A DNA stretch of 55,379 nt, taken from positions 1 to 55,379 of the forward strand of contig CAVLCC010000007.1 in the NCBI GenBank assembly GCA_963661535.1, read 5' to 3'. This document shows, in pieces, positions 16,243 to 25,219 of this stretch. Each line of letters begins with the position of its first letter. Position 1 is the first letter of the stretch. The position numbers and the translations under genes were made by a program. This DNA comes from CAVLCC01 sp963661535 (GTDB taxonomy: Bacteria; Actinomycetota; Coriobacteriia; Coriobacteriales; CADBOM01). The notes under the pieces are model-generated. The model worked only from the letters and a program-made list of their open reading frames with translations, had not been told where the DNA came from and made no database searches.

Positions 16243-18285
16243 CTACTGCTTCATATAAAAAATCTGCCTATAGTTTTGAAACGACTCCAGCATAGCCAAA
16301 CGCTGACGTGCCAAAGATGATATCTTGTTGTTTTTGTCGTTAGTCATCTGTCGATAAAGCTGAACTTTTTTTGGAGACTGCAATATATCTAGACACTTAA
16401 GGGCTGCATATCTAACAGCCGCGTGCTGGTTTTCTAATGCAGAAACAACATGAGACAAAGCCTTTGTGGGGGCCAAATATGCAAGTGTTCGCATTGCTTG
16501 AATTTTGACGATGGGTCTTGGGCTCGCTAAGTATCCTTCCAAAATACGAATGTCTTGGTCATCTTGAGCAGGCAACAACGTGAGGGTCGAAGCAAACGTG
16601 ATGACATCATCTGTGTTTAGTAGAGCATCAATATCATCTTGCAAAAGCGAATATGCAACATCTGCATCTTGTGGATCAAATGCTACCAAATAATAGAGCA
16701 TATTGCGTGTTGCTGCTATAGCTCTATTACGCAGCCAAGAGCGCTTTGCAACAAAGAACTTTTCGAGATATAGCACAGATGAACTATCTGCTCCATAAAA
16801 ACCTGCAATGGCAGCTTGGGCGATATATTTATTTTGATGCTGAAGCAGACCCATAAGCGTGGCATATGCTCGAGGAGTGCGAAGTGAACCCAGCATTTCG
16901 ATTGCAACAAGTCGACCAATATCATAGTGAACATTGTGACCAAGTGCTAGGGCGTATAAAGCTTCAACCGGCTCGATGTTTTGAGTGGAGTTGTTGCATT
17001 GGTTTGAGGTTTGTTCGTTGCTGTTTGCGTTTTGGTCGCCCTCCCCATATTCTTGTGTGCAGCTAACTTGTTCGTTATCACTTTGGCAGTTTCCGCTAGC
17101 AATTTTTTCTAGTTCTTTTTCTACATATGTTTGGTGAGCAATCCATTTGCTGCGTGCTTCTTGATTTTGAAGTTCTAGTTGACCTTCAAGATTTTTTATA
17201 TAATCTTCAGGAAGTTTTTGAGCCAACTCCGATGGAAGTGCATCAATTTTTTCTGGCTTAGGTCCCCATATATTGCCAAGCGCAATTTGTGCTGTAAAGG
17301 CAATCATATAGTCATCACTTTGCGAAAATTTTAGCAGATCAGGCAACATTAGTGGGTCTAACTTTTTACATAGATAACACAGTGCAGCAAACTTCTTGAG
17401 GGAGTTTTCTGAGTTTAGAAAACTGCTGATAGCTTTTCTGTCATAAGATTTTACGCGACTAGACATTGACGAGTTCATTAAAATCAGACCGCATGCTACA
17501 AAGATAATGCCCTCGTAGGGGATGGTTGTTAGGACAGTGTCTAAAACTGTGTCGGACATGCATATATTGAAGTAGCAGAGTAATGATGGCAATAGCATGC
17601 ATGCAAATGATACTGCCAAAAGCGAGATTTTGTTTGATGCAGCATAAGAGACAAGCGCAAGAACTGCAAATATCGCGCCGATTATAAGCGGTGTTGCGTT
17701 GGATGCGTTGATTGATGTTGCATATATTGGTGCGCCAGCAAAAATTATTAGCGGTAGGATCCAACATATTACAGGTGCGTGTCCTTTTTCGCTTGGTATT
17801 GAAGCACCTCGTGGAAATATTGCTTTTAGCTGCAAACGCTTTCCATACCAATACGAAATCGCAGTTGCAGCTATAATTCCAGCAATTAGGATGGGTAGGT
17901 TGATTTGCGTGGTTTCTTGCGATGTGGATGTTGCAAATGTTACGCCAATAAAACCCGAGACGCATATCCACAGACCAACGATTGTGTGGTAGAGTCCATT
18001 TGCAAATCCCGCTGGAAAAGCGCACTTAAGAACCATCTTTTGAAAGCATTGATTGTAGTTGGGTTTTGCGCTTTGAGTGGGTCTAGCGCTTTGCGTAAGC
18101 TGCGCAGTTTGCGCTTGCTGTGCGTTTTGTGACGCTTGTTCGGCATATGCAGCATACTCGGATTGGGTACTTTGTGAAGACTGTGTGGAGGAGGCAGTCT
18201 TTGTCTCCAAAATACTTAGATTATTTCTCACTAAATATGGATTAGCCAACATGCTAGTTCGTGGATTTATTGCTTCTAAGTTCAT
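16243..18285 (-). CDS. Polytopic membrane protein with C-terminal HEAT-like repeats
   Basis: The 680-residue protein has a Gln/Ser/Ala-rich N-terminal arm to about residue 80. About six hydrophobic segments follow between 95 and 270. The long C-terminal cytoplasmic part is built of helical repeats typical of HEAT/armadillo-like scaffolds (RLVAIEMLGSLRTPRAYATL; KIQAMRTLAYLAP; AVRYAALKCLDILQSPKK). HEAT-like repeats usually bind protein partners or lyase subunits. No catalytic motif is seen and I cannot name a family. The gene stands alone on the minus strand between envelope genes. Confidence 0.7.
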   Translation of the reverse strand: MNLEAINPRTSMLANPYLVRNNLSILETKTASSTQSSQSTQSEYAAYAEQASQNAQQAQTAQLTQSARPTQSAKPNYNQCFQKMVLKCAFPAGFANGLYHTIVGLWICVSGFIGVTFATSTSQETTQINLPILIAGIIAATAISYWYGKRLQLKAIFPRGASIPSEKGHAPVICWILPLIIFAGAPIYATSINASNATPLIIGAIFAVLALVSYAASNKISLLAVSFACMLLPSLLCYFNICMSDTVLDTVLTTIPYEGIIFVACGLILMNSSMSSRVKSYDRKAISSFLNSENSLKKFAALCYLCKKLDPLMLPDLLKFSQSDDYMIAFTAQIALGNIWGPKPEKIDALPSELAQKLPEDYIKNLEGQLELQNQEARSKWIAHQTYVEKELEKIASGNCQSDNEQVSCTQEYGEGDQNANSNEQTSNQCNNSTQNIEPVEALYALALGHNVHYDIGRLVAIEMLGSLRTPRAYATLMGLLQHQNKYIAQAAIAGFYGADSSSVLYLEKFFVAKRSWLRNRAIAATRNMLYYLVAFDPQDADVAYSLLQDDIDALLNTDDVITFASTLTLLPAQDDQDIRILEGYLASPRPIVKIQAMRTLAYLAPTKALSHVVSALENQHAAVRYAALKCLDILQSPKKVQLYRQMTNDKNNKISSLARQRLAMLESFQNYRQIFYMKQ

Positions 18286-18645
18286 CTTTGCTACTCTCGC
18301 TTGTTTTAGTTATTGTATGGGTCTACTAATTTATTTTGCAATTAACTTTATGCGGTTGTATATATTGCATAAACTATGAGTTGTCCTGCTTATATAAATC
18401 TTGTTTCTTTTAAGGAATATAGTTTAATCATTTTTGAGCTTGTATTGAGATAAAAGGTCGTAAGTACGCAAAATCTCTATTCTTTTATTTTGCCGTAATT
18501 GTTGTTTTATGCGTGGTATACCAGCAATTTGTAAGTATTAAGGGTTGTTTGAGATCTTGAATGCGCAAACCTGATTTTGTTGGTTTGTTGTTTGCATACT
18601 GATTTTTCATAAAGCTTAAAAATTAAATCTTGCACGTTTAGCGTG

Positions 18646-18697
18646 GTTAGATTTGGTTAAGAATCTGTTTAGATTTTAGTTAGATTTGGTTAAGAAT
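18646..18697. repeat. Two 19-bp direct repeats upstream of the M23 peptidase gene
   Basis: GTTAGATTTGGTTAAGAAT occurs at 18646-18664 and exactly again at 18679-18697, 33 bp apart. A partial copy, TTAGATTTTAG, lies between them. The array ends 55 bp before the start codon of the M23 gene, so it is a candidate activator site. The rest of the 467-bp gap 18286-18752 is A+T-rich and shows nothing else I can support. Confidence 0.5.
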
Positions 18698-18752
18698 TTG
18701 GAAAGATTTGCAGTGCATGATTTCCTTGTAACAAACGTAAGAAGGAGGAATC

Positions 18753-19931
18753 ATGAAAACCTTAGAGCAAAAATTCTCAACCAAAATATTTATAGATAGG
18801 ATTGTGTGCCATGGTCATGCAGCCTCGTCTTGCGTTAGGCGCATAGTTGCTGTATTTGCATTGGCACTAATTGCAACTACATTTGCGCCAGTGCAGGGCT
18901 TGGCAGTGTCTCCATTGGGTAATGACTGTCAAGTTCTGCTTGGATTTAAACAATCTTATTTATCGCAAAGTGGTGGCACAAGAACACATTGTGGAATAGA
19001 CTGTGCTGCTAGTGCCGGCGACACTTTATATGCTCCTGTCAGTGGAACTGTATCTTTTGTTGGAAGTGTTCCTGCCGGAGAAGATGCAGGGTCAGGCACA
19101 ACAACGGCAATCTCTATAGACATGGGCAATGGATTAACTGCAACAATGATGCCGGTTGATAATACATACGTTAGCTACGGGGATAGCATTTTTGAGGGAC
19201 AAGCCGTAGGTGTATTGGCAGCATCGGGAGATAAGTCTCTGTCTCAAACTCACTTGCATGTTGGATTAAAGAAGAAAACTAATAGCCGTAGCGTGTACCT
19301 TGATCCAGGTTGGCTTATAGGTGTAGGAGGCTCTGATGTATCTGGTGAGCAGGAGCTTAGTGGCGAGAGTGCAGTCTTTAGTGGAGCAGAAACTGGAGCT
19401 AGCGCACTAGGGGAATCTGCTCTAGCACAAGAACAAATTGCTCTGGGGGATTTGGGAGGAGAAGAATTTGTGTCAACTGGTGTGCTTAGTGATAATTTAG
19501 CCACTAATACAGAACTGTTAGAAGAAGCTGGAGCAAATCCAACAATTACATCAGGAAATTATAGTCAAGAGAGTTTGGATTTTATTGATGAGCAATCCTT
19601 GCAGAATACGCCTAGCGGAGGACCTATTGAATGGATAGGAGATAAATTTGCATCTTTTGGAACTTGGATTGTATCGACTGCAAAAAATGCAATATTAAGA
19701 CTGTCTGATTTATTCACGAGTATCTCACAAGATGTGTCAACAATTCCGGCTGTCACAGTAGTCGGAGTAACTTTGATTGCAGTTTTGGCAGGTATTGTAA
19801 AAGTTGCTATAAGTGTGATGCCCTTAGTTTTAAGTTGGTTTAAAAAGATGGGCACTCAGTTAAAACAGCAAACAAATTTTGTTGCTCAACTTCGGCAAAC
19901 CCTTACAAGAGCTTTTGGAAGTGATGCATAA
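18753..19931 (+). CDS. Secreted, C-terminally anchored M23 (LytM-like) peptidase
   Basis: This is a zinc metallopeptidase fold acting on peptidoglycan cross-links. A signal segment runs to about residue 52 (AVFALALIATTFAPVQGLA). The M23 domain at about 58-190 has His79 and Asp83 (HCGID) and His167/His169 (HLHV), so the metal site is intact. A Glu/Gly/Ser-rich spacer follows. A hydrophobic stretch at about 333-360 would tether the protein at its C-terminus, ending in a basic tail. AGAAGGAGG precedes the ATG. Exact repeats upstream suggest specific regulation. Activity toward the local peptidoglycan is inference. Confidence 0.85.
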   Translation: MKTLEQKFSTKIFIDRIVCHGHAASSCVRRIVAVFALALIATTFAPVQGLAVSPLGNDCQVLLGFKQSYLSQSGGTRTHCGIDCAASAGDTLYAPVSGTVSFVGSVPAGEDAGSGTTTAISIDMGNGLTATMMPVDNTYVSYGDSIFEGQAVGVLAASGDKSLSQTHLHVGLKKKTNSRSVYLDPGWLIGVGGSDVSGEQELSGESAVFSGAETGASALGESALAQEQIALGDLGGEEFVSTGVLSDNLATNTELLEEAGANPTITSGNYSQESLDFIDEQSLQNTPSGGPIEWIGDKFASFGTWIVSTAKNAILRLSDLFTSISQDVSTIPAVTVVGVTLIAVLAGIVKVAISVMPLVLSWFKKMGTQLKQQTNFVAQLRQTLTRAFGSDA

Positions 19932-19988
19932 ATGAGCACGAGAGGAGAGCTAATGCGAGCAAAATAGCTAAATAGAAAACAAAATGGC

Positions 19989-20046
19989 AAAGATGATTTG
20001 TAAGTTTTTTAGAAAAAATTAAATAAGAAAGATGATTTGTAAGTTT
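19989..20046. repeat. Two exact 19-bp direct repeats upstream of rpsF
   Basis: AAAGATGATTTGTAAGTTT occurs at 19989-20007 and again at 20028-20046, 39 bp apart. They lie in the 309-bp gap between the M23 gene and rpsF, far upstream of the rpsF ribosome site. Their role is unknown. Confidence 0.4.
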
Positions 20047-20194
20047 ATTAAAAAGTAATGTTAGTTACTAGTTGAAAGCTTCATGGGCTTGATTGGAGAA
20101 TAATATTTTCCATTTAAGTTAAATGAATGACCAAATTAGGAATCTGAAAGCGCCAGCGGATGCTATAGGTGTTATGATTCATAAGTTATTTTCT

Positions 20195-20216
20195 GCCTAG
20201 AGAAGAGGATCTAGGC
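20195..20216 (+). promoter_or_regulatory. Leader hairpin before rpsF
   Basis: GCCTAGA and TCTAGGC form a perfect 7-bp stem with an 8-nt loop, 24 nt before the rpsF start. The trinucleotide CCG spans the end of the 3' arm. Many rpsF leaders carry a hairpin with a CCG box bound by the S6:S18 complex. The placement fits such autoregulation, but the fold does not match that motif well. Confidence 0.35.
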
Positions 20217-20240
20217 CGTATAGTCCAGAGGAGGTGACCT

Positions 20241-20537
20241 ATGAAAGCTTACGAGCTGTTGTATTTCATTAACCCTGCCCTCGGTGAAGAGGATAGTGCC
20301 GCAGTTAACGATAAAGTTTCGGCAACTATTACAGGCATTGGTGGCACAATCGATTCCATTGATGAATGGGGCAAACGCAAGCTAGCGTATGAGATTGATA
20401 ACCTCACAGAGGGTGTTTATTATCTCGTGAATTTTAGCGCAGAACCTGATTCTATTACAGAGCTCAATCGTGTACTTCGCATCACAGATGGCATTATTCG
20501 CTATATGGTTGCATGTCGCGTGGGTGAGGAACAATAA
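20241..20537 (+). CDS. rpsF: 30S ribosomal protein S6
   Basis: S6 binds 16S rRNA together with S18 in the small-subunit platform. The 98-residue protein shows the family features YELLYFINPAL at the N-terminus, GGTIDSIDEWGKRKLAYEI in the middle and VLRITDGIIRYM near the C-terminus. The length is normal. AGAGGAGGTGA is a strong ribosome site. It opens the conserved rpsF-ssb-rpsR-rplI cluster. Confidence 0.97.
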   Translation: MKAYELLYFINPALGEEDSAAVNDKVSATITGIGGTIDSIDEWGKRKLAYEIDNLTEGVYYLVNFSAEPDSITELNRVLRITDGIIRYMVACRVGEEQ

Positions 20538-20636
20538 GAACACGTTTTGCAAATCTTACATTGGCTGGTCGGTAGCACTAGCTAGCAGTTTGCCAGATAA
20601 TGTTGGAAAAACACTTTTGTTAGAAAGCAGGACGAA

Positions 20637-21134
20637 ATGAGTATCAACAAAGTTGTAATTAGCGGAAACCTTACACGCGATTCAGAGCTTCGCTCCACAG
20701 CGGGCGGAACTTCGGTTTTAGGATTTGGCGTTGCTGTTAACGATCGACGCAGAAATATCAACGGAGAGTGGGAAGATTATGCAAACTTCGTTGACTGCAC
20801 TATGTTTGGAGCAAGAGCCGATGGTCTTCATAAATATCTTGTTAAAGGAACAAAGGTAGCTATTGAGGGCAAGCTTCGTTGGAGTCAGTGGGAATCTAAA
20901 GATGGCACGGGCAAGCGTAGCAAAATAGAGATTATTGTAGACGAACTTGAGTTTATGTCTCGCAATCCTATGGGTGCTACTCAACCTGCAGCTCAGCCTA
21001 TGGCACAAAATGCTGGAGATATGGTTTCGAGCACAATGCCGCAATCTGCTGCGGTAGCTGAGCCACAACCTGCCGCATCTCCAATTCCGGCTGCACCAGA
21101 TCTTTCAGTTTATGATGAGGAAATTCCGTTCTAG
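20637..21134 (+). CDS. ssb: Single-stranded DNA-binding protein
   Basis: SSB coats single-stranded DNA in replication and repair. The OB fold covers residues 1-110 (KVVISGNLTRDSELR, VDCTMFGARADGLHKYLVKG). A Gln/Ala/Pro-rich linker follows. The acidic tip DEEIPF recruits partner proteins such as RecO or PriA. The length of 165 is normal. It lies between rpsF and rpsR. I found no SOS box in front of it. Confidence 0.97.
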   Translation: MSINKVVISGNLTRDSELRSTAGGTSVLGFGVAVNDRRRNINGEWEDYANFVDCTMFGARADGLHKYLVKGTKVAIEGKLRWSQWESKDGTGKRSKIEIIVDELEFMSRNPMGATQPAAQPMAQNAGDMVSSTMPQSAAVAEPQPAASPIPAAPDLSVYDEEIPF

Positions 21135-21221
21135 TTTCGTTGCTGCAAAAATTATTAAATAGCTAGGTAATAACACATAATGATACCTTTGCAAAAACGA
21201 ACAAATTAAGGAGGGATATAG

Positions 21222-21485
21222 ATGGCAGATTACAATCGTCAGCCAAGGCACAAATATTGTCAGTTCTGCAAGGAGGATGCTCCTGCAATTGACTACAAAG
21301 ATGTAGCCTTGCTTCGTAAGTATATGACAGACCGCGGCAAAATTAAGCCGAGAAGAGTCACAGGAACTTGCACTCAACACCAGCACGATTTGGCAAGTGC
21401 AATTAAGCGTGCTAGAGAGGTTGCGCTAGTTCCTTATACGGTTCCTGTAGTAAGTGGACGTGGGGACCGCAAGCGTCGCAATTAG
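21222..21485 (+). CDS. rpsR: 30S ribosomal protein S18 (zinc-binding form)
   Basis: S18 pairs with S6 on 16S rRNA. The 87-residue protein carries YCQFCKED and a later GTCTQHQ, so it keeps the cysteines of the C+ zinc-ribbon form. IDYKDVALLRKYMTDRGKI and VTGTCTQHQHDLASAIKRAR are highly conserved family segments. AGGAGG precedes the start. The retained Cys form implies that a zinc-free paralogue could exist elsewhere under zinc control. Confidence 0.97.
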   Translation: MADYNRQPRHKYCQFCKEDAPAIDYKDVALLRKYMTDRGKIKPRRVTGTCTQHQHDLASAIKRAREVALVPYTVPVVSGRGDRKRRN

Positions 21486-21508
21486 TATTCAGCTCTTAAG
21501 GAGAAAAA

Positions 21509-22108
21509 ATGAAAGTAATTCTTATGCAAGAGCTGAAAGGTAAGGGAGGCGAGGGCGACGTCGTAGATGTTGCTCAAGGCTTCGCAGATAATTATCTGCT
21601 TCCTCAAGGTATTGCCGTTAAGGCAACCAAAGGAAACCTTAAACAGCTCGAAATGCGTATGCATAATATTCAAAAGCGCGAAGTTACACGTCTTGAGACC
21701 GCCGATGATGTTCAAAAAGCACTCGAGGGCAAGGGCGTTACAGTTATTGCAAAAGTTGGAGAGGATGGACAACTATTTGGTTCTATTACTCCAACTATTA
21801 TTGCTGAGGCTGTAAAAGATCAACTAGGAATTGAGATTGACCGCAAAAAGGTCGACCTCAAAAAACCAATTAAGCAAGCGGGAGACCATACAGTTTCTAT
21901 TTCTATTTATCGTGAGATTAAAGCTGATTTATCTGTATCAGTAAAGAGCGAAGAAATGGTCAAAGCTGAAGAGGAAGCCGCTGCAGAGGCTGCAGCTAAG
22001 GCTGCCGCAGAGGCAGAGGCTGCTGCTGAAGCTGCAACAGAAGAAACTGAGGCTGAAGTTGTTGAAGTAGAAGAAACTGTTGAGGTTGTCGAAGAGGCGA
22101 CTGAGTAG
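21509..22108 (+). CDS. rplI: 50S ribosomal protein L9 with acidic C-terminal extension
   Basis: L9 binds 23S rRNA at the base of the L1 stalk and helps keep the reading frame. The N-terminal domain (MKVILMQELKGKGGEGDVVDV), the long linking helix and the C-terminal domain (GQLFGSITPTIIAEAVK) are complete by about residue 148. A further 50 residues or so rich in Ala and Glu follow, ending the protein at 199 where about 150 is usual. The start has AAGGAGA. It closes the rpsF cluster and is followed by a terminator. Confidence 0.96.
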   Translation: MKVILMQELKGKGGEGDVVDVAQGFADNYLLPQGIAVKATKGNLKQLEMRMHNIQKREVTRLETADDVQKALEGKGVTVIAKVGEDGQLFGSITPTIIAEAVKDQLGIEIDRKKVDLKKPIKQAGDHTVSISIYREIKADLSVSVKSEEMVKAEEEAAAEAAAKAAAEAEAAAEAATEETEAEVVEVEETVEVVEEATE

Positions 22109-22208
22109 TTTTTAGTTGGTATTTATAGCAACGAAGACTCACCTTGTTTTGCATGAGTGTGTTTTTAGTCATGTGTAGCATGTGAATGTGCATGTGGCAA
22201 ATAAATCA

Positions 22209-22246
22209 AAAGAGGGTGCTGATTTTAATCAATACCCTCTTTGTTT
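22209..22246 (+). terminator. Rho-independent terminator after rplI
   Basis: AAAGAGGGT (22209-22217) pairs with ACCCTCTTT (22234-22242) around a 16-nt loop and is followed by GTTTT. It ends the rpsF-ssb-rpsR-rplI transcript. The remaining stretch to 22421 shows no gene. Confidence 0.8.
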
Positions 22247-22421
22247 TAATGGAGGTAAAAAGAAGTCTGTGTTAAAGAGAATTTGTTAGGTACAAAACTA
22301 CAAAGAGTTCTCATTAAAGAGAGCTAATTTAGGGTTGTAGAGACAACAAGTTTGTCTGATTCTAACAGTTAAGATTAATTTTTCCTTACAAATTCAGATT
22401 ACCTTCATTCATAAAAAATAC

Positions 22422-23582
22422 TTAGTCAAAGAGTAGATAGTCCTTTATCGAACCAACATTAACGGTTTTTGACTTAAAGCTGCGGTCAACATTCATGAGC
22501 ACAGTTTGATTTTTGCTTTCAACTCCCAAATTGCTTGCAGTGGAGATTAAATTCTTAGCGTATTTATCTTCATAAATAGCTGCTGTTTTAATTTCAAAAG
22601 CTTTTCTTTGACTGGAGTCTGTGAAATCAAGAAGATTGATTTCAATTTTTGAATCATCTCGATAAAAATATAGCTCCGGCTCAACTCCCAAATTTTCATA
22701 ATTTTTTATTGTCTCAGCTATTACAAGGTTTTCAATAACAGCCCCTCTGTATTCACTGGTTCTTAAATCTTTTGCACTCCGGATTCCAAGCAAATAACAA
22801 AGAAGACCTGTATCGTAAAAATATAGTTTGGGCGTTTTAGTAAGTCGTTTTTTTATGTTTGCAAAATAGGGTTGCAAAGTAAAAATAATGTAACTCGCTT
22901 CAAGCATTGACAACCACGATTTTGTTGTATTCATTGCTATATTGCATGCATTGGAAATGTTCGTAAGATTTACTAGGTTACCCGCTTGATTTGCAAGCAC
23001 TGTCATTAATTTTTGATAGTCATGCAAATTGCGCACATCCAAAAACCCCGACACATCTCTCTCAATATAGCTTTTTACATATGTTTGATAATAATTTTTT
23101 GCAGGAATTTTAACATCGTAAAGTCTAGGATAGCCGCCGCTATAAGCAAAATCGTAAAAATCAAAATTTTTAAACTCGCTAATAATTTCAGCAAACGAAA
23201 GTGGCAATAATGTTACATAAGCGCATCTTCCTGCCAGACTTTGCTTAATACTCTTTGTTAGAAGAAAATTTTGAGATCCACTTAAAACATACTGACCGGG
23301 AACTCCTCGTTCATCGCTAACTACTTGAATTGCCGAGAAAAGATCGGGAGCTAGCTGTGCTTCATCAATAACTAGATTATTATCTCTATTCTTAATGAAA
23401 CCAGTTGGGTCTTCTAAAGCTTCAGTTAAAAGACCTCTGTCCTCAAGATTTATATAACTGAAATTTGGAAAAGTTGCTTTTGCAAGCGTTGTCTTTCCGC
23501 TTTGTCTAGGTCCTGTTATGGCAACAATAGGAAACCAGTCCATAAGTTGCAAAAGATTCCTCTGTATTTTTCTTTCAATCAT
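22422..23582 (-). CDS. AAA-type ATPase with DUF4143 C-terminal domain
   Basis: The protein is a standalone ATPase of the AAA_14/DUF4143 family, often called BREX-unrelated orphan ATPase genes of patchy spread. The N-terminus has GPRQSGKTT (P-loop), LEDRG, Walker B LVIDEAQLAPD and the sensor YVLSGSQNF. The C-terminal DUF4143 part resembles a PD-(D/E)xK nuclease, with KIEINLLDF and FEIKTA. The usual acidic residue in the first of these motifs is Asn, which may spoil nuclease activity. The start has AGAGG upstream. Four 23-bp repeats lie immediately before the gene. Function is unknown. Confidence 0.82.
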   Translation of the reverse strand: MIERKIQRNLLQLMDWFPIVAITGPRQSGKTTLAKATFPNFSYINLEDRGLLTEALEDPTGFIKNRDNNLVIDEAQLAPDLFSAIQVVSDERGVPGQYVLSGSQNFLLTKSIKQSLAGRCAYVTLLPLSFAEIISEFKNFDFYDFAYSGGYPRLYDVKIPAKNYYQTYVKSYIERDVSGFLDVRNLHDYQKLMTVLANQAGNLVNLTNISNACNIAMNTTKSWLSMLEASYIIFTLQPYFANIKKRLTKTPKLYFYDTGLLCYLLGIRSAKDLRTSEYRGAVIENLVIAETIKNYENLGVEPELYFYRDDSKIEINLLDFTDSSQRKAFEIKTAAIYEDKYAKNLISTASNLGVESKNQTVLMNVDRSFKSKTVNVGSIKDYLLFD

Positions 23583-23606
23583 AAGTGCAGCCTCTGCTTA
23601 AAAACC

Positions 23607-23697
23607 ATAACCTATCAATAGACATTACCATAATCTATTAGTACAGCTTACCATAATCTATCAATAGAAATTACCATAATCTATCAATTAGGTTATT
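23607..23697. repeat. Four tandem 23-bp repeats upstream of the DUF4143 ATPase
   Basis: Units begin at 23607, 23630, 23653 and 23676, each close to ATAATCTATCAATAGAAATT followed by ACC. Unit 3 is the closest to consensus, unit 2 the most diverged, and unit 4 trails off after ATAATCTATCAATTAG. The spacing of 23 bp places copies about two helical turns apart. The array starts 25 bp upstream of the start codon, so it probably binds a regulator of this gene, possibly the ATPase itself. Confidence 0.75.
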
Positions 23698-23740
23698 TAA
23701 GCAGGTAATTTATTATTTTCAAAAGAATTACAGTTGCTAG

Positions 23741-24868
23741 CTAGTTCAAATCCTTAATCTCGAAGTTGGTAACGCGCACTGGGTGTCCAAAATTTAATAA
23801 GTCACATTCTTCTTTTGTATGCAGCTGTAGACTACAGGGCGCATCAGAGAAAAACTGAATATCATAGGAGTCGTTGTTAATACCAATTAAGACTTGGCGT
23901 CCATTTAAACTTTGGCAATAAGAAAGTATTTGTTCGCTGCTCATAGAACCGTCTTGATAGCTAGAACTAGGGCAAATCGTTTGCGTATTTCTAACCCTAT
24001 ACTCACCTGCCTGATAACCCTTAATTTCACTGAATTCATTTAATCGAATATACGGTGTGGTTGTGGATGTGTTATAAGAATAGTCGTCATGAATTCTAAC
24101 TTCGCCCTGCAAAACTAGGTTATAACCATCATTTTTCAGTTCCTGCGTCAAGGTCGCAACATCACCTGATGTACTGCTGGTTTGAGATTCATTAGGGTGT
24201 GCTTTATTTAGCTCATAACCTCGTGAGGAGAGCGCAGAATTTAAAAACTGTGCATTTTTGTTTTCGATGTCTGTAGGGGAGTATTTGTTTAAGAATTCAT
24301 CTGCCTCAATTGTTCCAGAATACCAGCTCTGCTTATTAAAATATTCTTGCAGCCAGTTATTTTTAAACTTTCGACCATGACGCGCCCAAATTTCGTTTTG
24401 CGCAATGCAAATTTCATCATCAGTTAAGCTTGCAATGTCTGCATCCGTTAACTCCTTAGTGGCACTGTTTTCTAGAATGTATTTGCTTTGCGTTGCCGCT
24501 TGATCTTCAGTTTGCTTTTGTGCAGAACTCTCCGGTTCGCTTTGCGTTGCTGCTTCTTGCTGTGCTGCATCTTTAGTAGGCTGTAGCGCAATAACTAAAA
24601 TAACTGCGACAACCAAAACAACTGCAACAGCAATTATTGAGATTAAAGATACTTTTTGCTTTTTGGAAAGACTCGTTTTTTGCTTTTGAATGCCAACAGT
24701 AGCTGGCATAGCTTGAGGTGTAGGATTTTCTAAAGGCTTACTAACCGGTTCAACCGGTTTTGCCTCTGCTGCATCTGTTGTCTTTTTCTCATCTTCAACT
24801 TTTGCCCCACATTCAGTGCAAAACAACGCTTTATCCTTAAGCTTTGAACCACATTTTTGACAAAACAT
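23741..24868 (-). CDS. Zinc-ribbon membrane protein with YARHG domain (second copy)
   Basis: This is a paralogue of the protein at 14269. The zinc ribbon has Cys3, Cys6, Cys17 and Cys20 (MFCQKCG, FCTECG). A Pro/Glu-rich linker and one TM helix at about 73-95 follow. The YARHG domain at about 150-220 has EIWARHGRKF and SWYSG. Unlike the first copy it has about 150 more residues, a mostly beta extracellular domain of unknown type. The start at 24868 has AAGGAAAG upstream; an earlier in-frame ATG at 24895 would add nine residues before the zinc ribbon. The 351-bp region upstream, to the tRNA at 25220, shows no gene or clear signal. Confidence 0.8.
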   Translation of the reverse strand: MFCQKCGSKLKDKALFCTECGAKVEDEKKTTDAAEAKPVEPVSKPLENPTPQAMPATVGIQKQKTSLSKKQKVSLISIIAVAVVLVVAVILVIALQPTKDAAQQEAATQSEPESSAQKQTEDQAATQSKYILENSATKELTDADIASLTDDEICIAQNEIWARHGRKFKNNWLQEYFNKQSWYSGTIEADEFLNKYSPTDIENKNAQFLNSALSSRGYELNKAHPNESQTSSTSGDVATLTQELKNDGYNLVLQGEVRIHDDYSYNTSTTTPYIRLNEFSEIKGYQAGEYRVRNTQTICPSSSYQDGSMSSEQILSYCQSLNGRQVLIGINNDSYDIQFFSDAPCSLQLHTKEECDLLNFGHPVRVTNFEIKDLN

Positions 24869-25219
24869 ATTTCTTTCCTTAAAAAACCTGTCCATATCTA
24901 AAGAAACAATAAAATTTGAGTAAGCTGCTAAAGTTTGTTTCTTGCAATCTCCAATAGAGCAATTCTAACATAATAAGTATTCTCGTAATTTATTTCCATT
25001 GAGACCAAACGATTAACATTAGAGTATTTCTTTTTTTAAAACAGACCTAAATATAAATCTATTTTTAGATCACTTCGGCATAATCGATGACTTAGGCATT
25101 CATAAGTAAGATAAAAGTGGAGTTTAATTTTAAAACTAACAGATGAATAGATGACTCTGATTGCAATTAACTCATTTTGACATCGATTTTAATAAAAGTG
25201 AATTTGACCCCTTGTAAAT

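Noticed and set aside
17459..18025. 188-aa ORF inside the HEAT-repeat gene on the same strand, other frame
   Set aside because: No ribosome site; the longer frame has coherent TM and HEAT features.
23607..23697. Possible CRISPR array
   Set aside because: The 23-bp units are directly abutting with no spacers and vary in sequence, so this is an operator-like tandem repeat.
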